DNA of 64,000 nt from Sphingobium sp. TKS (GTDB lineage: Bacteria > Pseudomonadota > Alphaproteobacteria > Sphingomonadales > Sphingomonadaceae). Position 1 is the stretch's first letter, and each line of letters begins with the position of its first letter. Positions 53,210 to 61,366 of this stretch are shown one piece after another. Below the pieces are notes generated by a model. The model worked only from the letters and a program-made list of their open reading frames with translations. It ran no database searches and was not told where the DNA came from. The DNA lies in contig NZ_CP005084.1 of NCBI RefSeq assembly GCF_001563265.1, forward strand, positions 244,001 to 308,000. Reading direction: 5' to 3'. The translations under genes were made by a program, and so were the position numbers.

Positions 53210-55014
53210 TATCGCCTCCACGGCATAAGCTGCGTGGTGATCGAGAAGAGCAGCCGCGTGCCGCCCCGTTCGGTCTGGAAACCGGCCTTGCGCAGCGGCG
53301 TCGCCAGCGTCAGGTCAAGCCGGGCATGATTGTCCCAGGCCGCGCGCACGCCGCCGCCCGCCGAATAAAGCTTCTGCGGATCGAGCCCGGCGAAATTGGC
53401 GCTTTCGTGCCACATCCATGCCGCGTCGAAGAAGATGAAGGGCTGGAAGGCGAAGCCCCCCGGTCCACGCGGCATGATCCTGCCGTAACGCAGCTCCGCC
53501 GTGACGCCGACGCCGCTGTCGCCGGTCAGTACGCCCGGATCATAACCGCGCCCGACCGTGTAATTGCCCGCGCTCATCTGCTCATAGGAGAGCAGCACGT
53601 CCGGACTATATTGCGCCCTTGGCGACAGGGCTAAGGTCACGTTTGGCACTGGCCGATATTCCGCTTGCACGCCCGTCCGGACAACAAAGGCTGAGGGATC
53701 GCCGTCCAACTGGCTGATCGGCACGGCGGGAAAGGCGCAGTTGGCAAACGCCGCCCCACAAGCCTGACTCGCGCCCAGCCCATTTATGCCCTGGCGCAGC
53801 TCCACCATGCCGCCCAGGCGCCATTTGGGCTCTATCCCCGAATAGCCGGTGGTGCTGACGACGCTGTCCGGATCGATCAGTTCCCCCTCCAGCCGCAGGA
53901 ACAGCACGCGCAGCCGGTCGCGCGACAACGGCACCTTTTGCGTCCCCGTGCCGAAGCGCAGATCCTGGTTGACGACATCCAGCCCGCCGGTGGCCAGCAG
54001 CGTATGCACCTGCCGTCGCACCAGCGGATAGGCGAGCGCCGCCGTCGCAATCATCGTTTCGGACGACAGCGGCACGCCATCGATCCCCGGCTTGCTCCAC
54101 GCATAGGTGAGGTCGCCCGACAACCGCATCCCGTCGCTGCCCAACGCCATGCTGTGCCCGACCTGGAGCACCGTCTGCTCGCTGGGCTGCGCGGTGTTGA
54201 AAATGCTGAACACCGTGCTGTCGCCCAGCCCGGTCATGTCGTTGAACCGCACCCGCGCCAGCCCGCCGAAGCGCCCGACCGCATTGCTGCCGAAATTCTG
54301 GACATTGACGTCCAGCTCGACCCGCTGGCGCACCACCTGCACTTCGCCCACCACTTCGCCGGGCGCCGTCCCCGCCGGACGCAGCGCCAGCCGGACATCA
54401 TAGCCCGGCAGGTCGCGGGCCAGCAGCAAATGCCGTTCCGCCTCGCGCACATTGAAGACCGGCTGACCTTTCAGCGCCTCCATATGGGCGGCGATCAGCC
54501 TTTCGCTATTGCCTGCGTCGCCGCGCACCTCGATCGCGACCAGCCGCGCCATGAAGATGTCGAAGCGGACCGTCCCGCCCTTCTCGATACGCTGAGGCGG
54601 CACCTGCACGGCAGCCAGATAGCCCATCTGCCGCAGCGCCGTCGCCGCCCGGTCGCGCACTTCGCACAGGCTGGCGATTGGCACTTCATGCCCCGCGAAC
54701 TCGCGCCAGCTATCCTCCAGCACCGCGGGATCGACGATGCGCAGCCCGTCGAACCGGACATCCGCAAAATTGACCGTCACACCGGCATAGCGCGGATCGG
54801 CAAGCGGGCACGGCGCGCGTTCGACCCCGCCGACAACCGTCAGGCGGCTGCTTTGCCGGGCAGCATCGCCCGCCACCTGGCCGGGCGACAATTCCTCGCG
54901 CGTCGGCGCACGCGGCGTGACCTGCGCCATGGCGGCCACTGGCATCAGCATCGCCAGCGCCAAAGCCGACGATCGTCCGAAACCGGAAGCCCGCACCTGC
55001 CCCTTCACCCCCAT
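53209..55014 (-). CDS. TpsB outer-membrane transporter (ShlB/FhaC/HecB family)
   Basis: 601 residues. Signal peptide MGVKGQVRASGFGRSSALAL...AAMAQ. POTRA domains: the first about 75-150 (VTVNFADVRFDGLRIVDPA), the second around 165-245 (RLVAIEVRGDAGNSERLIAA, then HLLLARDLPGYDVRLALRP). A 16-strand beta-barrel follows, with the conserved VELDVNVQNFGSNAVGRFGG start, YTVGRGYDPG (about residue 505, the substrate-side loop) and the last strand RLLFSITTQL. Transports the TpsA product. I used the ATG at 55014, where the signal peptide begins. The stop overlaps the tpsA start. Confidence 0.93.
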   Translation of the reverse strand: MGVKGQVRASGFGRSSALALAMLMPVAAMAQVTPRAPTREELSPGQVAGDAARQSSRLTVVGGVERAPCPLADPRYAGVTVNFADVRFDGLRIVDPAVLEDSWREFAGHEVPIASLCEVRDRAATALRQMGYLAAVQVPPQRIEKGGTVRFDIFMARLVAIEVRGDAGNSERLIAAHMEALKGQPVFNVREAERHLLLARDLPGYDVRLALRPAGTAPGEVVGEVQVVRQRVELDVNVQNFGSNAVGRFGGLARVRFNDMTGLGDSTVFSIFNTAQPSEQTVLQVGHSMALGSDGMRLSGDLTYAWSKPGIDGVPLSSETMIATAALAYPLVRRQVHTLLATGGLDVVNQDLRFGTGTQKVPLSRDRLRVLFLRLEGELIDPDSVVSTTGYSGIEPKWRLGGMVELRQGINGLGASQACGAAFANCAFPAVPISQLDGDPSAFVVRTGVQAEYRPVPNVTLALSPRAQYSPDVLLSYEQMSAGNYTVGRGYDPGVLTGDSGVGVTAELRYGRIMPRGPGGFAFQPFIFFDAAWMWHESANFAGLDPQKLYSAGGGVRAAWDNHARLDLTLATPLRKAGFQTERGGTRLLFSITTQLMPWRR

Positions 55015-55148
55015 AGACGTCCCCAATCCGTCAGACGGCCCATTCCAAGGCCACCATTCCCTGTCTTTTCGGACATGCAGGCCTTTTTGGCCCGTCATTC
55101 CCTTCGGCGCGACCCGCTGCGGTTAACAGCGCACAGGCGCCGCCACAA

Positions 55149-55898
55149 TCAATTCCGCGCTGGCCCGTCCGTCAGCGCCGCCGTTTCCACCAGCAGATCG
55201 AGCTGCGCCGTGCATTGATGCGCCAACAGGCTGGATGCCATGCCGTCCAGCCCCGGCGACACCGTGCCGACCAGCGCAAAGCGGACATCGACGGCATGCG
55301 CCCCGTCGCTCAGGCGATAGGCCGCTCCTTCGCGCACCGGCGCGGCGGCGGGCCAGGCGGCCACTGATTCGTTTGGTCCGAAATTCGCTGTAGCCTGGAA
55401 GCCCTCGCCACTGATCCGTACCGTCGCAGGCTTGGCTGCATCGGCGCGCCACAGGCGAACCGCAGCCGGATCGGCAACGCAGAGTGTGCCGGACTGCGCG
55501 ACATCCACCATCCAGAGATTGGGCCGGCGCGGCGGCGCGGCAGGCGCTTCGCCCACATTCCCACGTACCGCCCCGGTCCGGGCACGCCGCACCCGCTTGG
55601 TATCCAGCAGGGCGGACAGCATCACGCTATTGGCGGGCACGGCGCTGGCCGAAGCCGCCACGCTGAAGCTTCCCGGCCCACGCAAGGTCCGCGTGCCCTT
55701 CGCATCCAGCAGGGTCACCACGTCGCCCGCCTTCAGGACCAGCGCCCCGCCATCGGCCAACTTGCTCCCCGGTTTGTAAGTGGCGGCGGAAGGGCCGGTC
55801 GCACGGACCACCATGGTTTCGGCCCAGGCCTGCGCGCCAAAGCCAGCCACCATCCATCCGGCCAGCGCGCACCGCGCGGCAAGCTTAACCCAGACCAT
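55149..55898 (-). CDS. Exported protein of the TPS operon, possibly FecR-like
   Basis: 249 residues with a signal peptide (MVWVKLAARCALAGWMVAGF, cleavage near AWAE). The next 70 residues, YKPGSKLADGGALVLKAGDV and TRTLRGPGSFSV, look like the beta-strand repeat of FecR-type periplasmic domains (property-threshold-GPG). The rest is not recognised. The ATG at 55898 has GGAAGGAGGAACC just upstream, an excellent site, and overlaps the end of the cyclase gene. Its place between cyclase and transporter suggests a periplasmic signal or assembly factor. Function unknown. Confidence 0.65.
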   Translation of the reverse strand: MVWVKLAARCALAGWMVAGFGAQAWAETMVVRATGPSAATYKPGSKLADGGALVLKAGDVVTLLDAKGTRTLRGPGSFSVAASASAVPANSVMLSALLDTKRVRRARTGAVRGNVGEAPAAPPRRPNLWMVDVAQSGTLCVADPAAVRLWRADAAKPATVRISGEGFQATANFGPNESVAAWPAAAPVREGAAYRLSDGAHAVDVRFALVGTVSPGLDGMASSLLAHQCTAQLDLLVETAALTDGPARN

Positions 55899-57924
55899 AG
55901 GTTCCTCCTTCCCCGATATACTCATAACGATATAGTAGATTGGCGATCGCCGCATCATCTGGATGATGGTTAATCATCTCTTTGAGACGTTCCCGTGCCG
56001 CACCTTGCGCACCGGCATCCTCGCCGTCGAACGCTGCCAATATCTCGCTTAAAGCCGCCGCGTCCTCCGCCGGGAAATCGGGTGCAGGCTCGAAGAGGTC
56101 GACCGGCGTGGATCGCCCTCGCAGCCGCACGCGCCCCATCGGCCGCCACCAGTCCAGCCCGGACAGCAGCATCGCCTCCCGGCTCGCTAGCACGCTCGTC
56201 TCCAGCGCCTTGTTCGCCGCCTCCAGCCGCGATGCTGTGTTCATGCTGTCGCCCAGCGCGGTATATTGGATGCGCCCCTCACCGCCGAAATTGCCGACAA
56301 TGGCCTCGCCATGATGCAGCCCCACGCGGGTTCGCCCGATCGGCGGCACGCCGGGCGGCAGGTCACGGCGAAACGCTTCCCCCGCCTGCCACATCGCAAA
56401 GGCCGCCAGCGCCGCATTGCGCCCGTCATCGGGCCGCGCGATCGGCGCGCCCCAAAAGGCCACCACCGCATCCCCCACGAATTTGTCGATGGTCCCGCCA
56501 TGGGCCAGCACCACATCGCTCAGCATGTCGAGATAGCGGTTCAGCAATTGCGCCACCATTTCCGGGGAGATGGCGTGGCTGAGCTTGGTAAAACCTTCCA
56601 GGTCGGTGAACAGGGTGAAGATTTGCCGTTTTTCGCCATGCAGCGCCAACTTCTCCGGCTCCGCCAGGATCTGCGCGGCGATGTCGCGGGGCAGATATTT
56701 GCCCAGCGCCGCCTGTGCGAAGCGCCGCTGCTGCGACGTCACCGCTCGCGCCGCGACGCCGATGGCGGTGAAGGCCAACACCCAGCCGAGCACCCATCCC
56801 ACGGCGGGCAAACCCTTGCTATCCCAGCCCCGCGCCTGCAGCCAGATCGGCAGACCGGCGATCGCCCCCACCTGCACCGCCAGCGCGGGAACCAGCGCGA
56901 ACCAGCGCAACTCCGCCAGGCTGGTGAGCCCCGCCGCGCCGACCACCAGCAAGGCTGCCAGCCAGCGCCACACTTCGGGCACCGAAGGCAGCCGCGCTCC
57001 ATCGAGCAGTTGCGCCAGCATCGTCGCATGCACTTCCAGCCCGATCATGGTCGATCGCGCCTGCCGCCCCGACAGTGGGGTTTCGAACTGATCGATATCG
57101 ACGATATCGCCGCCGATCAGGACATGCCGCCCGCGCACCATCGGCGCCAGAGCGGACGCCATGGCGGGATCGGCCAGCGTATCGATCTGGAGACTGGGGA
57201 TCACCGGCTCTTCTGACCCATCCGCCTGGCGGAGCGGCAGACGGAAACGGATCGCCCCGCGATAGCCGTTGAAAGACGGAGACGGCTGCATCGCCAGCGT
57301 CAGCAGCGGCGGCTGGCCGGGCGTTGGCGCGGGCCAGCTCCGCGCGACATTGTCGGCATCGGTTTCCAGCCGGATGCTTGCCGGACGCACCCTGTCCGTC
57401 CGCGCCTCCTTCATGAAACGGTCGAGAAATTGCTGCTGTTCGAAGATGATCTGTTCCTGATTGTCGCCCAGATTGGCGTAACCCAGCCAGACCGGCGTCC
57501 GCATCGCATGGAGGGTGGACAGCAGTTCGCCGTCCTCATCCTGGGGCTGATCGAACAATATATCGATGCCGATCGATTTGGCCCCCATGGCGTCGATATT
57601 GCGCAGCGCCCGCGCCAGCAGTCCACGGTCCAATGGCGACCGCTTGCGCGTGGCGATCAACGTCTGGTCGTCATAGACCACCATCAGGATGCGCTGGTCC
57701 TGTCCCACCCGCGGCGCGAAGGTCGCGGCCCGCCAGTCATAGAGCCCCCGCTCCGCGTCGGCAGTCGGGATTTCACGCGCCGCGCCGCTGCCAAGCGGCC
57801 GGTTCCAGTCCCACCCCGCCAGGAACAGCGCCACCAGCAGCAGCACGCCGGTCGCAGCCAGCCGCCAGCGCCCCGTATCCCGCACCAGACGCGCACCGCG
57901 GCGCAGCAGGCCCCGCGTCGGCAT
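55885..57924 (-). CDS. CHASE2-domain class III adenylate cyclase
   Basis: 679-residue inner-membrane enzyme. Helix at about 24-42, a periplasmic CHASE2 sensor about 50-320 (ILMVVYDDQTL, AKSIGIDILFDQPQDED, RGRHVLIGGDIVDIDQFETP), three helices about 325-400, then a cytoplasmic class III cyclase domain about 430-620. Catalytic features are complete: metal Asp residues in FTDLEGFTKLS and KFVGDAVVAFWG, and transition-state Asn/Arg in YTALGDSMNTASRLEA. The Lys before FVGD and the Thr in YTALGD match bacterial adenylate rather than guanylate cyclases. It follows the CHAT gene by five bases. Product is predicted to be cAMP. Confidence 0.92.
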   Translation of the reverse strand: MPTRGLLRRGARLVRDTGRWRLAATGVLLLVALFLAGWDWNRPLGSGAAREIPTADAERGLYDWRAATFAPRVGQDQRILMVVYDDQTLIATRKRSPLDRGLLARALRNIDAMGAKSIGIDILFDQPQDEDGELLSTLHAMRTPVWLGYANLGDNQEQIIFEQQQFLDRFMKEARTDRVRPASIRLETDADNVARSWPAPTPGQPPLLTLAMQPSPSFNGYRGAIRFRLPLRQADGSEEPVIPSLQIDTLADPAMASALAPMVRGRHVLIGGDIVDIDQFETPLSGRQARSTMIGLEVHATMLAQLLDGARLPSVPEVWRWLAALLVVGAAGLTSLAELRWFALVPALAVQVGAIAGLPIWLQARGWDSKGLPAVGWVLGWVLAFTAIGVAARAVTSQQRRFAQAALGKYLPRDIAAQILAEPEKLALHGEKRQIFTLFTDLEGFTKLSHAISPEMVAQLLNRYLDMLSDVVLAHGGTIDKFVGDAVVAFWGAPIARPDDGRNAALAAFAMWQAGEAFRRDLPPGVPPIGRTRVGLHHGEAIVGNFGGEGRIQYTALGDSMNTASRLEAANKALETSVLASREAMLLSGLDWWRPMGRVRLRGRSTPVDLFEPAPDFPAEDAAALSEILAAFDGEDAGAQGAARERLKEMINHHPDDAAIANLLYRYEYIGEGGTYGLG

Positions 57925-57929
57925 GGCGT

Positions 57930-60900
57930 TCAGCGGCGCGCGATCAGCGGGCGCGCACCATCACCAATGATGGCGAAGCCGGACCAGTAGAAGGGATGGG
58001 AAGTCTCCGCATCGTCCATCAGCTTGACCTGCGCCTCCCGCAGCGCTTCGGCCACGGGCTGATCCTGCCCAGCCGCGAACAGACCGCTCATCAGCCTTTC
58101 GGTCGCGTGATAATCCTCCGGCGCGGGCCAATGGCTGGCGATGACGGCCCGGCTTCCCGCACCGATGAAGGCGCGCACCAGTCCGTCCAGCGCCCCGCCG
58201 CCGCCCGAAAGGCCCGCCGCCCGCGTCGTTTCCGCGCCTGCCGCGCCCGCCGTGTCGCAGGCCGAAAGCACCACCAGATCGGCATTCAAGCGCAGATCGA
58301 AAATCTCGCTGAACTGCAACAACCCGTCCGACGCCCTGTCAGGCGCGAAGCTGGTCAGCAAAGCAGGCCGCGCCGGGCATCCCGGATGCGGCGGCGTCAC
58401 CAGACCATGGGTCGCGAAATGCAGGATGCGGAATTTGTCGAGATCGCTGCGCGCCATCACCGCTTCGTCGGTAAAGGCCGCGCCTGTGATGAGTTCGCTG
58501 CCCTGCCCGCCAATGGCCTGCGCGGCCTCCCGCAATTCGGTCGCGGGAATCGGCCGGTTCCACTGGAGGGGCGACCAGCCGCAATCATCCACCGCCCCAT
58601 TGGCCAGGGTTCCGCGGGTGGAGGCGGCCAGCACCGGCCCGGCCAGCGGCGCATTGTCGCCAAAGCCGATATAGCTCTGCACCGCGCCGGAGGGCGCCGC
58701 CGCCCGCGCATCACGGAAGGCTCGCGCCGACAAGGCGGTGCTCACCGCATGGTCGCGGCCCAGCCAGTCGATGCCGCGAAAATCGAACTCGTCGCCACCC
58801 TTGGCCACGCGCGCCTCATAGGCATCGACGCCCGCCTGACCCGCGATCAGCAGATTGACCGGCAGTTGCAGCATCGCGCCATCAGGTTCGAAGATCAGAT
58901 GCCGCACCGCCGCCAGCCGCTGCTCCACCGGCCCGAACAGCTCGAGATAGAGGCTGCGCGCCACCGGCACGTCCAGCGCATAGGTGGTCTGCGCGCCGTT
59001 CACGTCGATGGAGATTGTCTCGCGCAGAGCGGCCACTTTTCGTGCCACCTCGGTCGCGCTGGCTGTCAGCCGGTATCCGGTCGCGCCCGCGCCGTCGATC
59101 CACAGGGCGTAAAGCGCGTCGCCAAGCTGCGCGAGCTTATAATAGCCCTCGCCGGGTTTCAGCGTCGCCTGCATCTCGGCCAGCGTCAGCCCCTGGGGAC
59201 TAACGGCCCGATATTGCGGATAGGCCGCCAGCGCCGCCAGCGTATTCGCCTGGTCGGCGGCGAGTTGGTCGATGTCCGCCTGCGCCTGCATGACGTCCGG
59301 CAGCAACGCCTTCTGCACCTCCGCCGCCTGCCGCAACTGCGCCAGCGCGATCCGCCCGCGCTCGATGTCGCGGGAAAGGGAGCCGGACTGGCGGAACAGC
59401 CGCGCCGCCTCGCCATTGCCGGCGGACAGTTCGCGGCTCAACTGTTCCAGCGTGTCGGCCGCGCCGGGCCGCAGCAGCATCTGGGACGCGGCGAACAGAT
59501 CGGCCGTCAGTTCCGGCCGATTGGGAATTTCCTGCGCCAACCGGTTGAAATAAGGCTGAAGCTGGTTTGCCATCCCGGTCAGCGTCGCGCGATTTTCCAT
59601 GGTCGAGGCCATGATGCCGCGATAGATTTTCAGCGCGTCCTCATTGCGACCACGCCGGACGAGGAAGGCGCCCAGCCGCGCCCGCGCCCCGTTCAGCGCC
59701 ACCGTTTCGGGATATTGCGCGCCCAGCAGCACCAGCGCCTGATTCAGATTGCGCTCGGCCTGCCCGAAATCGCCCTGCGCTTCATAGGTAAGCGCGATCT
59801 CGCCCAGCAATTGGGCGCGCAGGCGGGTGATCGACGTGACCCGCCCGTCGCGGATCGCGACCGCGCTCGCCAACGCCTGCGACAGTATGTCCCGCGCCGG
59901 TCCCGGCTGCCCCGACAGCCGCAGGATCGTTCCCCGCAACTGCTGCGCCTGCGCGTCGATGATCGCCGCCCGCTCGGCAGGGGCAAGTCTCGTATCCTGC
60001 CGCACGCCCAGAGCGCGGGCCGGTGACGCCGCGCTGCTCATTTCGGCGGCGACCTCGGGCGGCAGGAATAGCGCGCCGTCTTCGCCGGTCACCGCGCCCG
60101 TGTCACCGCCCAGGGGACGATCCAGTATCTCCAGCGCCCCACTCAGATCCTGCCGGTTGATATGATGCATCGCCTCGAAATTGCGGCGAAGGCGGAGCTG
60201 CACGGGATCGGCGGTCGCGATACCGCGTGCCTGGGCAAAAGCCGCATCGGCCTGATCGAACAGCCCCAGATTGGAGAGCTGCAGGCCACGATTGACCAGA
60301 TATTCATGCGCCCGCCCAGCCCGCTCCGCCGGCGTCAGCTTTGCAACGTCCGGATCGCGCGCCAGCCGGTCGGTCAGGCTGTCGAAAAATTCCGCCGCTT
60401 CGGCATAATTGCCCGACGCATTGCGCCGATAGCCCTCGGCCAGCACGGTTTGCGGGTCCAGCGTCGCGGCCTGCAACCGTGCAAAGCCCGCCTCGTTAGT
60501 GCCGACCGTCGCGATGTCGACCTTGCCCGGCACCGTTCGCCCCAACATGACGGACCGCAACCCCAGGTCGAGGGCGCTCGCATAAGCCGCATAGCCCTGG
60601 GCGACGTAGATCGTCTTGCCGCGCTCGACGGTCAGGATGCGATAGGCGCCGACCGCGCCGGTACAGTTGCGCATGACCGCCGCGCCGATGTCGGGCAGGC
60701 TGACGCCCCCCGGCACGCCGCATTCGACCGCCGTCTTGCGCGAAGCCGCCAACCGTTCCAGCAAAGCGGCATCCTGATCGCCGGAGCCGCGCCGCAACGC
60801 ATAGATCTGCCCGACCGGACGCGCCGCATCCCGGCATACCAGCGTCCAGGCGCGATCGAACATGGTGCGCGCGGTGGGATCTCCGCTCGCGCTCTGCGCC

Positions 60901-61085
60901 TGACACAGGGCGCCGCCCTCGCTGCCGATGCGAAAACTGTCCCTGAGCAGCGGGCGGTCATCCACACCCTGCGCATGCGCCACGACGGACAGACTCAAGA
61001 CGCCCCAACCGCCGAGCCTGAAAACCAACTTCCCCAAAGCGTTCAAAGGCTTATCCCCCAAAGCTTGCCGGATTTTTCCGTGCAA
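57930..61085 (-). CDS. Secreted TPR-CHAT domain protein
   Basis: 1051 residues from a TTG start with AAGGGGAAGC upstream. A signal peptide (about residues 17-40, LGGWGVLSLSVVAHAQG) implies export. The middle is a TPR-like helical array (for example AGRAHEYLVNRGLQLSNLGL and RAQLLGEIALTYEAQGDFGQ). The C-terminal CHAT domain (about 740-1045) keeps the caspase-like dyad: His893 in ILHFATHGLV and Cys943 in LVVLSACDTAG. Active CHAT proteases in the cytoplasm are known; an exported one in a two-partner secretion operon suggests processing or quality control of TpsA, which is inference. First gene of the operon. Confidence 0.88.
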   Translation of the reverse strand: MHGKIRQALGDKPLNALGKLVFRLGGWGVLSLSVVAHAQGVDDRPLLRDSFRIGSEGGALCQAQSASGDPTARTMFDRAWTLVCRDAARPVGQIYALRRGSGDQDAALLERLAASRKTAVECGVPGGVSLPDIGAAVMRNCTGAVGAYRILTVERGKTIYVAQGYAAYASALDLGLRSVMLGRTVPGKVDIATVGTNEAGFARLQAATLDPQTVLAEGYRRNASGNYAEAAEFFDSLTDRLARDPDVAKLTPAERAGRAHEYLVNRGLQLSNLGLFDQADAAFAQARGIATADPVQLRLRRNFEAMHHINRQDLSGALEILDRPLGGDTGAVTGEDGALFLPPEVAAEMSSAASPARALGVRQDTRLAPAERAAIIDAQAQQLRGTILRLSGQPGPARDILSQALASAVAIRDGRVTSITRLRAQLLGEIALTYEAQGDFGQAERNLNQALVLLGAQYPETVALNGARARLGAFLVRRGRNEDALKIYRGIMASTMENRATLTGMANQLQPYFNRLAQEIPNRPELTADLFAASQMLLRPGAADTLEQLSRELSAGNGEAARLFRQSGSLSRDIERGRIALAQLRQAAEVQKALLPDVMQAQADIDQLAADQANTLAALAAYPQYRAVSPQGLTLAEMQATLKPGEGYYKLAQLGDALYALWIDGAGATGYRLTASATEVARKVAALRETISIDVNGAQTTYALDVPVARSLYLELFGPVEQRLAAVRHLIFEPDGAMLQLPVNLLIAGQAGVDAYEARVAKGGDEFDFRGIDWLGRDHAVSTALSARAFRDARAAAPSGAVQSYIGFGDNAPLAGPVLAASTRGTLANGAVDDCGWSPLQWNRPIPATELREAAQAIGGQGSELITGAAFTDEAVMARSDLDKFRILHFATHGLVTPPHPGCPARPALLTSFAPDRASDGLLQFSEIFDLRLNADLVVLSACDTAGAAGAETTRAAGLSGGGGALDGLVRAFIGAGSRAVIASHWPAPEDYHATERLMSGLFAAGQDQPVAEALREAQVKLMDDAETSHPFYWSGFAIIGDGARPLIARR

Positions 61086-61366
61086 AGCTTCCCCTTAGCC
61101 ATAACCCGGCGCAGTCATAACGCCGCCCGATGGTGCGCCGCAAGGCGAAAGGCGCGGATCACGGATTCCCGAAGCCTTCGCTCCCCAATCGAGTGAGGCA
61201 AGGAAGCTACAGTTGAGTAAGATTCAATCTCTTGCACGCAATTTTCATTGCATCGGGCAAAAGACATGATCTAGATTAGCCTTGAGTGAATACCGACCGA
61301 TAAGACAAGATAAACGTCAGCTTATCCGAATAAACATAACAGGAAGTTCACTACAGGGAGGATGAA
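61086..61366. promoter_or_regulatory. Divergent promoter region, TPS operon and TonB receptor
   Basis: 281 bases, AT-richer than the surroundings from about 61205 (TTGAGTAAGATTCAATCTC and further A/T-rich sequence to 61345). It must hold promoters for both the CHAT-led operon (left) and the TonB-dependent receptor (right). GGGAGGATGAA precedes the receptor ATG. No Fur box or other named site could be identified. Confidence 0.45.
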
